Assembly: GCA_963680875.1 (NCBI GenBank)
Contig: OY804589.1
Location: 21,286,413 to 21,350,412 of the forward strand
DNA from: Bathymodiolus brooksi
Lineage: Eukaryota; Mollusca; Bivalvia; Mytilida; Modiolidae
Direction: 5' to 3'
DNA length: 64,000 bases
Position numbers and translations under genes: made by a program. Shown piece by piece: positions 55,801-64,000 of this stretch (position 1 is the stretch's first letter; every line of letters begins with the position of its first letter). Under the pieces are notes generated by a model. That model searched no databases and was not told the origin of the DNA. It saw nothing but the letters and a program-made list of their open reading frames with translations.

Positions 55801-57602
55801 CTAATAGTCCACCAGCAGAGATATCAACCTTGTGATAGTAACACTGACTACTGGGTAGATGATACCTCCGGAGATTAATAATCCACTTGCAGAGTTATCA
55901 ACCTAGTGATAGTAACACTGACTACTGGGTAGATTATACCTCCGGTGACTAATAGTCCACCAGCAGAGGTATCAACCTAGTTATAGTAACACTGGCTACA
56001 GGGTAGATGATACCCTCGGAGATTAATAGTCCACCAACAGAGTTATCAACCTAGTGATAGTAACACTGACTACTGAGTAGATGATACCTCCGGAGACTAA
56101 TAGTCCACCAGCAGAGGTATCAACCTAGTGATAATAACACTGGCAACTGGTTGGATGATACCAGCGAGGACTAATAGTCCACCAGCAGAGGTATCAACGT
56201 AGTGAGAGTAATACTGACTACTGGGTAGATGATACCTCCGGAGACTAGTAGTCTACCAGTAGAGGTATCAACCTAGTGATAGTAACACTGGCTACTTGGT
56301 AGATGATACCTCCGGAGACTAATAGTCCACCAGCAGAGGTATCAACCCTGTGATAGTAACACTGACTACTTGGTAGATGATACCTCCGGAGACTAATAGT
56401 CCACCGGCAGAGATATCAACCTAGTGATGGTAACACTGACTACTGGGTAGATGATACCTCCGGAGATTAATAATCCACCTGCAGAGGTATCAACCTAGTG
56501 ATAGTAACACTGACTACTGGGTAGATGATATCTCCGGAGACTAATAGTCCACCAGCAGAGGTATCAACCTAGTGAGAGTAACACTGGCTACTGGGTAGAT
56601 GATACATCCGGAGACTAGTAGTCCACCGGCAGAGACATCAACCTAGTGATGGTAACACTGACTACTGGGTAGAAGATACCTCCGGAGATTAATAATCCAC
56701 CTGCAGAGGTATCAACCTAGTGATAGTAACACTGACTACTGGGTAGATCATATCTCCGGAGACTAATAGTCCACCAGCAGAGGTATCAACGTAGTGAGAG
56801 TAACACTGAATACTGGGTAGATGATACCTCCGGAGACTTGTAGTCCACCAGCAGAGATATCAACCTAGAGATAGTAACACTGACTACTGGGTAGATGATA
56901 CCTCTGGAGATTAATAGTCCACCAGCAGAGGTATCAACCTAGTGATAGTAACACTGACTACTGGGTAGATGATACTTCCGGAGACTAAAAGTCCACCAGT
57001 AGAGGTATCAATCTAGTGATTGAAACACTGACTACTGGGTAGATGATACCTCCGGAGACTAGTAGTCCACCAGCAGAGGTATCAACCTAGTGATAGTAAC
57101 ACTGACTACTGGGTAGATGATACCTCCGGAGACTAACAGTCCACCAGCAGAGATATCAATCTAGTGATGGTAACACTGACTACTGGATAGATGATACCTC
57201 CGGAGATTAATAATCCACTTGCAGAGTTATCAACCTAGTGATAGTAACACTGACTACTGGGTAGATGATACTTCCGAAGACTAATAATCTACCAGCAGAG
57301 CTATCAACCTAGTGATAGTAACATTGACTACTGGGTAGATGATACCTCCGGAAACTAATAGTCCACCAGCAGAGATATCAACCTAGTGATAGTAACACTG
57401 ACTACTGGGTAGATCATATCTCCGGAGACTAATAGTCCACCAGCAGAGGTATCAACGTAGTGAGAGTAACACTGACTACTGGGTAGATGATACCTCCGAA
57501 ACTAGTAGTCCACCAGCAGAGGTATCAACCTAGTGATAGTAACATTGACTACTGGGTAGATGATATCTCCGGAGACTAATAGTCCACCAGCAGAGGTATC
57601 AA
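52858..57602. repeat. Block D2, second copy of D1 plus HOR start
   Basis: It matches D1 and the beginning of the following unit up to 57,602 (against 40,740). Relative to D1 it lacks the 592-bp duplication and one monomer near 54,620, and has one extra monomer near 53,660-53,720 and one near 57,061-57,130. CAACTGGTTGG monomers are at 53,185, 54,294, 55,404 and 56,144. Its second half is also the first unit of the 3.1-kb array described next. Confidence 0.8.
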
Positions 57603-57836
57603 CCTTGTGATAGTAACACTGACTACTTGGTAGATGATACCTTACGGAGACTAATAGTCCACCATCAGAAGTATCAACCTAGTGATAGTAACACTGACTA
57701 CTTGGTAGATGATACCTCCGGAGACTAATAATCCACGGCAGAGATATCAACCTAGTGATGGTAACACTGACTACTGGGTAGATGATACCTCCGGAGATTA
57801 ATAATCCACCTGCAGAGGTATCAACCTAGTGATGGT
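54730..57836. repeat. 3.1-kb HOR, copy 1 (3,107 bp)
   Basis: The GAAGACAAATAATC landmark at 54,837 recurs at 57,944 and 60,978. CAACTGGTTGG pairs at 55,404/56,144 recur at 58,511/59,251 and 61,545/62,285, each pair 740 bp (10 monomers) apart. The unit is 42 monomers less one base. Its start is placed just before the ATTATACCTCC monomer, where the offset match begins. Confidence 0.87.
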
Positions 57837-60800
57837 AACACTGACTACTGGGTAGATTATACCTCCGGAGACTAATAGTCCACCAGCAGAGGTATCAACC
57901 TAGTTATAGTAACACTGGCTACTGGGTAGATGATACCTCCGAAGACAAATAATCTACCAGCAGAGCTATCAACCTAGTGATAGTAACACTGACTACTGGG
58001 TAGATGATACCTCCGGAGACTAATAGTCCACCAGCAGAGGTATCAACCTAGTTATAGTAACCCTGACTACTGGGTAGATGATACCTCCGGAGACTAATAG
58101 TCCACCAGCAGAGGTATCCACCTAGTTATAGTAACACTGGCTACTGGGTAGATGATACCCCCGAAGATTAATAGTCCACCAACAGAGTTATCAACCTAGT
58201 GATAGTAACACTGACTACTTGGTAGATGATACCTCCGGTGACTAATAGTCCACCAGTAGAGGTATCAACCTAGTGATAGTAACACTGACTACTGGGTAGA
58301 TGATACCCCCGGTGACTAATAATCTACCAGCAGAGCTATCAACCTAGTGATAGTAACACTGACTACTGGGTAGATGATACCTCCGGAGACTAATAGTCCA
58401 CCAGCAGAGATATCAACCTAGTGATAGTAATATTGACTACTGAGTAGATGATACCTCCGAAGACTAATAGTCCACCAGCAGAGGTATCAACCTAGTGATA
58501 ATAACACTGGCAACTGGTTGGATGATACCAGCGAGGACTAATAGTCCACCAGCAGAGGTATCAACGTAGTGAAAGTAACACTGACTACTGGGTAGATGAT
58601 ACCTCCGAAGACTAGTAGTACACAAGCAGAGGTATCAACCTAGTGATAGTAACACTGACTACTGGGTAGATGATACCTTGGGGAATCAATAGTCCACAAG
58701 CAAATGCATCAACCTAGTGATAGTAACACTGGCTACTGGGTAGATGATACCTCCGGCGATTAATAGTCCACCAGCAGAGGTATCAACCTAGTGATAGTAA
58801 CACTGACTACTTGGTAGATGATACCTCCGGAGACTAATAGTCCACCAGCAGAGGTATCAACCTAGTGATAGTAACACTGACTACTGGGTAGATGATACCT
58901 CCGGAGACTAATAGTCCACCAGCAGAGATATCAACCTTGTGATAGTAACACTGACTACTGGGTAGATGATACCTCCGGAGATTAATAATCCACTTGCAGA
59001 GTTATCAACCTAGTGATAGTAACACTGACTACTGGGTAGATTATACCTCCGGTGACTAATAGTCCACCAGCAGAGGTATCAACCTAGTTATAGTAACACT
59101 GGCTACAGGGTAGATGATACCCTCGGAGATTAATAGTCCACCAACAGAGTTATCAACCTAGTGATAGTAACACTGACTACTGAGTAGATGATACCTCCGG
59201 AGACTAATAGTCCACCAGCAGAGGTATCAACCTAGTGATAATAACACTGGCAACTGGTTGGATGATACCAGCGAGGACTAATAGTCCACCAGCAGAGGTA
59301 TCAACGTAGTGAGAGTAATACTGACTACTGGGTAGATGATACCTCCGGAGACTAGTAGTCCACCAGTAGAGGTATCAACCTAGTGATAGTAACACTGACT
59401 ACTTGGTAGATGATACCTCCGGAGACTAATAGTCCACCAGCAGAGGTATCAACCCTGTGATAGTAACACTGACTACTTGGTAGATGATACCTCCGGAGAC
59501 TAATAGTCCACCGGCAGAGATATCAACCTAGTGATGGTAACATTGACTACTGGGTAGATGATACCTCCGGAGATTAATAATCCACCTGCAGAGGTATCAA
59601 CCTAGTGATAGTAACACTGACTACTGGGTAGATGATATCTCCGGAGACTAATAGTCCACCAGCAGAGGTATCAACCTAGTGAGAGTAACACTGGCTACTG
59701 GGTTGATGATACATCCGGAGACTAGTAGTCCACCGGCAGAGACATCAACCTAGTGATGGTAACACTGACTACTGGGTAGAAGATACCTCCGGAGATTAAT
59801 AATCCACCTGCAGAGGTATCAACCTAGTGATAGTAACACTGACTACTGGGTAGATCATATCTCCGGAGACTAATAGTCCACCAGCAGAGGTATCAACGTA
59901 GTGAGAGTAACACTGAATACTGGGTAGATGATACCTCCGGAGACTTGTAGTCCACCAGCAGAGATATCAACCTAGAGATAGTAACACTGACTACTGGGTA
60001 GATGATACCTCTGGAGATTAATAGTCCACCAGCAGAGGTATCAACCTAGTGATAGTAACACTGACTACTGGGTAGATGATACTTCCGGAGACTAAAAGTC
60101 CACCAGTAGAGGTATCAATCTAGTGATTGAAACACTGACTACTGGGTAGATGATACCTCCGGAGACTAGTAGTCCACCAGCAGAGGTATCAACCTAGTGA
60201 TAGTAACACTGACTACTGGGTAGATGATACCTCCGGAGACTAACAGTCCACCAGCAGAGATATCAATCTAGTGATGGTAACACTGACTACTGGATAGATG
60301 ATACTTCCGAAGACTAATAATCTACCAGCAGAGCTATCAACCTAGTGATAGTAACATTGACTACTGGGTAGATGATACCTCCGGAAACTAATAGTCCACC
60401 AGCAGAGATATCAACCTAGTGATAGTAACACTGACTACTCGGTAGATCATATCTCCGGAGACTAATAGTCCACCAGCAGAGGTATCAACGTAGTGAGAGT
60501 AACACTGACTACTGGGTAGATGATACCTCCGAAACTAGTAGTCCACCAGCAGAGGTATCAACCTAGTGATAGTAACACTGACTACTGGGTAGATGATATC
60601 TCCGGAGACTAATAGTCCACCAGCAGAGGTATCAACCTTGTGATAGTAACACTGACTACTTGGTAGATGATACCTTACGGAGACTAATAGTCCACCATCA
60701 GAAGTATCAACCTAGTGATAGTAACACTGACTACTTGGTAGATGATACCTCCGGAGACTAATAATCCACCGGCAGAGATATCAACCTAGTGATGGTAACA

Positions 60801-60870
60801 CTGACTACTGGGTAGATGATACCTCCGGAGATTAATAATCCACCTGCAGAGGTATCAACCTAGTGATGGT
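57837..60870. repeat. 3.1-kb HOR, copy 2 (3,034 bp)
   Basis: It repeats copy 1 but lacks one monomer near 60,300: after ACTGGATAGATGATAC it passes directly to TTCCGAAGACTAATAATC, whereas copy 1 (57,181-57,290) has an extra monomer there. It carries the CCTTACGGAG variant at about 60,674, seen also at 57,641 and 63,856. Confidence 0.87.
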
Positions 60871-63800
60871 AACACTGACTACTGGGTAGATTATACCTCC
60901 GGAGACTAATAGTCCACCAGCAGAGGTATCAACCTAGTTATAGTAACACTGGCTACTGGGTAGATGATACCTCCGAAGACAAATAATCTACCAGCAGAGC
61001 TATCAACCTAGTGATAGTAACACTGACTACTGGGTAGATGATACCTCCGGAGACTAATAGTCCACCAGCAGAGGTATCAACCTAGTTATAGTAACCCTGA
61101 CTACTGGGTAGATGATACCTCCGGAGACTAATAGTCCACCAGCAGAGGTATCCACCTAGTTATAGTAACACTGGCTACTGGGTAGATGATACCCCCGAAG
61201 ATTAATAGTCCACCAACAGAGTTATCAACCTAGTGATAGTAACACTGACTACTTGGTAGATGATACCTCCGGTGACTAATAGTCCACCAGTAGAGGTATC
61301 AACCTAGTGATAGTAACACTGACTACTGGGTAGATGATACCTCCGGTGACTAATAATCTACCAGCAGAGCTATCAACCTAGTGATAGTAACACTGACTAC
61401 TGGGTAGATGATACCTCCGGAGACTAATAGTCCACCAGCAGAGATATCAACCTAGTGATAGTAATATTGACTACTGAGTAGATGATACCTCCGAAGACTA
61501 ATAGTCCACCAGCAGAGGTATCAACCTAGTGATAATAACACTGGCAACTGGTTGGATGATACCAGCGAGGACTAATAGTCCACCAGCAGAGGTATCAACG
61601 TAGTGAAAGTAACACTGACTACTGGGTAGATGATACCTCCGAAGACTAGTAGTACACAAGCAGAGGTATCAACCTAGTGATAGTAACACTGACTACTGGG
61701 TAGATGATACCTTGGGGAATCAATAGTCCACAAGCAAATGCATCAACCTAGTGATAGTAACACTGGCTACTGGGTAGATGATACCTCCGGCGATTAATAG
61801 TCCACCAGCAGAGGTATCAACCTAGTGATAGTAACACTGACTACTTGGTAGATGATACCTCCGGAGACTAATAGTCCACCAGCAGAGGTATCAACCTAGT
61901 GATAGTAACACTGACTACTGGGTAGATGATACCTCCGGAGACTAATAGTCCACCAGCAGAGATATCAACCTTGTGATAGTAACACTGACTACTGGGTAGA
62001 TGATACCTCCGGAGATTAATAATCCACTTGCAGAGTTATCAACCTAGTGATAGTAACACTGACTACTGGGTAGATTATACCTCCGGTGACTAATAGTCCA
62101 CCAGCAGAGGTATCAACCTAGTTATAGTAACACTGGCTACAGGGTAGATGATACCCTCGGAGATTAATAGTCCACCAACAGAGTTATCAACCTAGTGATA
62201 GTAACACTGACTACTGAGTAGATGATACCTCCGGAGACTAATAGTCCACCAGCAGAGGTATCAACCTAGTGATAATAACACTGGCAACTGGTTGGATGAT
62301 ACCAGCGAGGACTAATAGTCCACCAGCAGAGGTATCAACGTAGTGAGAGTAATACTGACTACTGGGTAGATGATACCTCCGGAGACTAGTAGTCCACCAG
62401 TAGAGGTATCAACCTAGTGATAGTAACACTGACTACTTGGTAGATGATACCTCCGGAGACTAATAGTCCACCAGCAGAGGTATCAACCCTGTGATAGTAA
62501 CACTGACTACTTGGTAGATGATACCTCCGGAGACTAATAGTCCACCGGCAGAGATATCAACCTAGTGATGGTAACATTGACTACTGGGTAGATGATACCT
62601 CCGGAGATTAATAATCCACCTGCAGAGGTATCAACCTAGTGATAGTAACACTGACTACTGGGTAGATGATATCTCCGGAGACTAATAGTCCACCAGCAGA
62701 GGTATCAACCTAGTGAGAGTAACACTGGCTACTGGGTTGATGATACATCCGGAGACTAGTAGTCCACCGGCAGAGACATCAACCTAGTGATGGTAACACT
62801 GACTACTGGGTAGAAGATACCTCCGGAGATTAATAATCCACCTGCAGAGGTATCAACCTAGTGATAGTAACACTGACTACTGGGTAGATCATATCTCCGG
62901 AGACTAATAGTCCACCAGCAGAGGTATCAACGTAGTGAGAGTAACACTGAATACTGGGTAGATGATACCTCCGGAGACTTGTAGTCCACCAGCAGAGATA
63001 TCAACCTAGAGATAGTAACACTGACTACTGGGTAGATGATACCTCTGGAGATTAATAGTCCACCAGCAGAGGTATCAACCTAGTGATAGTAACACTGACT
63101 ACTGGGTAGATGATACTTCCGGAGACTAAAAGTCCACCAGTAGAGGTATCAATCTAGTGATTGAAACACTGACTACTGGGTAGATGATACCTCCGGAGAC
63201 TAGTAGTCCACCAGCAGAGGTATCAACCTAGTGATAGTAACACTGACTACTGGGTAGATGATACCTCCGGAGACTAACAGTCCACCAGCAGAGATATCAA
63301 TCTAGTGATGGTAACACTGACTACTGGATAGATGATACCTCCGGAGATTAATAATCCACTTGCAGAGTTATCAACCTAGTGATAGTAACACTGACTACTG
63401 GGTAGATGATACTTCCGAAGACTAATAATCTACCAGCAGAGCTATCAACCTAGTGATGGTAACACTGACTACTGGATAGATGATACCTCCGGAGATTAAT
63501 AATCCACTTGCAGAGTTATCAACCTAGTGATAGTAACACTGACTACTGGGTAGATGATACTTCCGAAGACTAATAATCTACCAGCAGAGATATCAACCTA
63601 GTGATAGTAACACTGACTACTGGGTAGATCATATCTCCGGAGACTAATAGTCCACCAGCAGAGGTATCAACGTAGTGAGAGTAACACTGACCAATGGGTA
63701 GATGATACCTCCGAAACTAGTAGTCCACCAGCAGAGGTATCAACCTAGTGATAGTAACACTGACTACTGGGTAGATGATATCTCCGGAGACTAATAGTCC

Positions 63801-64000
63801 ACCAGCAGAGGTATCAACCTTGTGATAGTAACACTGACTACTTGGTAGATGATACCTTACGGAGACTAATAGTCCACCATCAGAAGTATCAACCTAGTGA
63901 TAGTAACACTGACTACTTGGTAGATGATACCTCCGGAGACTAATAATCCACCGGCAGAGATATCAACCTAGTGATGGTAACACTGACTACTGGGTAGATG
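60871..64000. repeat. 3.1-kb HOR, copy 3, cut by the window edge
   Basis: It continues the tandem series. The monomer missing in copy 2 is present, and two further monomers are duplicated near 63,307. The CCTTACGG landmark therefore sits 3,182 bp after its counterpart in copy 2. The unit has not closed at 64,000, so the array extends beyond the window. Confidence 0.85.
63307..63602. repeat. Local 148-bp tandem duplication
   Basis: The two-monomer block starting GATGGTAACACTG and including ACTGGATAGATG, AATCCACTTGCAGAGTTATC and ATACTTCCGAAGAC occurs at 63,307 and again at 63,455. Copies 1 and 2 of the 3.1-kb HOR have no such doubling, so it is private to copy 3. The last duplicated monomer reads GAGATATC where the first reads GAGCTATC. 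Confidence 0.85.

Larger units (their letters stand above)
1..64000. repeat. Satellite DNA array, 74-bp monomer, about 865 copies
   Basis: Seen: the motif CAGAGGTATCAACC recurs every 74 bp (starts at 1, 75, 149, then 222 after a 73-bp monomer) through the whole window, always in the same orientation, without any non-satellite insert. The consensus monomer has 34 G/C of 74. Landmarks inside it are GGTATCA (5-11), TAGTAACAC (21-29), GGGTAGATGATACC (38-51), CTCCGGAG (51-58), GACTAATAGTC (58-68) and TCCACCAG (67-74). Stops such as TAG, TGA and TAA occur throughout the plus strand, and 74 is not divisible by 3, so no frame can stay open. Known: arrays of this kind belong to eukaryotic heterochromatin, often centromeric or pericentromeric. 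Inferred: this is the interior of such an array, since neither edge is reached. The family is not one I recognise. Confidence 0.97.

Noticed and set aside
1..64000. CRISPR array
   Set aside because: Repeats recur every 74 bp, but the intervals between any chosen 'repeat' are themselves conserved; there are no unique spacers, no leader and no cas genes.
1..64000. Coding tandem repeat (repetitive structural protein)
   Set aside because: The 74-bp period shifts frame each monomer, and stops occur in the plus-strand frames. On the minus strand a frame can run through about one monomer but then meets a stop at CTATTAG in most copies.
1..64000. Telomeric repeat, rDNA spacer or tRNA-derived repeat
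   Set aside because: No TTAGGG-like short repeats, no rRNA sequence at any point, and no recognisable A/B-box pair or cloverleaf in the monomer.
1..64000. Transposon insertions or inverted segments breaking the array
   Set aside because: Landmark motifs kept the same strand and phase throughout, and no stretch longer than part of a monomer failed to match the consensus.

Overview
The whole 64 kb window is one uninterrupted tandem satellite DNA array. The monomer is 74 bp, at least 46% G+C by consensus, and repeats head to tail in one orientation from the first base to the last (about 865 copies; 64000/74 = 865). I see no gene, RNA gene, transposon, CRISPR array, bacterial operon or unique flanking sequence. 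This points to constitutive heterochromatin of a eukaryotic chromosome: centromeric, pericentromeric, subtelomeric, or a B or sex chromosome block. I do not recognise the satellite family and cannot name the species. Stop codons in the monomer, and a length that is not a multiple of 3, rule out a coding repeat.

The interest lies in the organisation. Monomers carry fixed variants that recur in the same order, so the array is built of nested higher-order repeats (HORs). Left domain (1 to about 29,945): short HOR copies starting at 1, 1,552 and 2,808; a mosaic at about 3,300-5,810; then a 6,285-bp (85-monomer) HOR at 5,811-12,243 (copy A, carrying a 148-bp insertion), 12,244-~14,825 (A', truncated), 17,412-23,696 (B) and 23,697-29,945 (C). 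Stretch ~14,826-15,990 is array of the 1-2,400 type spliced back in. Consequently about 4,391-14,825 and 15,992-26,276 form one ~10.4-kb duplication (offset 11,601 bp, then 11,453 bp beyond the insertion).

Right domain (about 29,946 to 64,000): a new set of variants appears, for example a monomer with CAACTGGTTGG and others with GAGCTATCAAC or CAAATGCATC. A 6,212-bp (84-monomer) HOR occupies 40,434-46,645 and 46,646-52,857, with an earlier shortened copy at 29,946-35,480. A downstream block (35,481-40,433) recurs at about 52,858-57,602. The last 9 kb is a tandem array of a 3.0-3.2-kb HOR (starts about 54,730, 57,837 and 60,871), truncated by the window edge. Nearly every length difference between copies is a multiple of one monomer, and every junction keeps the monomer register, as expected for repeated unequal homologous exchange.

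The monomer itself is rich in dyad symmetry: a 9-bp inverted repeat with a possible extended stem, the 8-bp palindrome CTCCGGAG holding the only consensus CpG, and the palindrome GACTAATAGTC. It has no A/T runs. All offsets were obtained by reading landmark positions by hand; identities were not computed.
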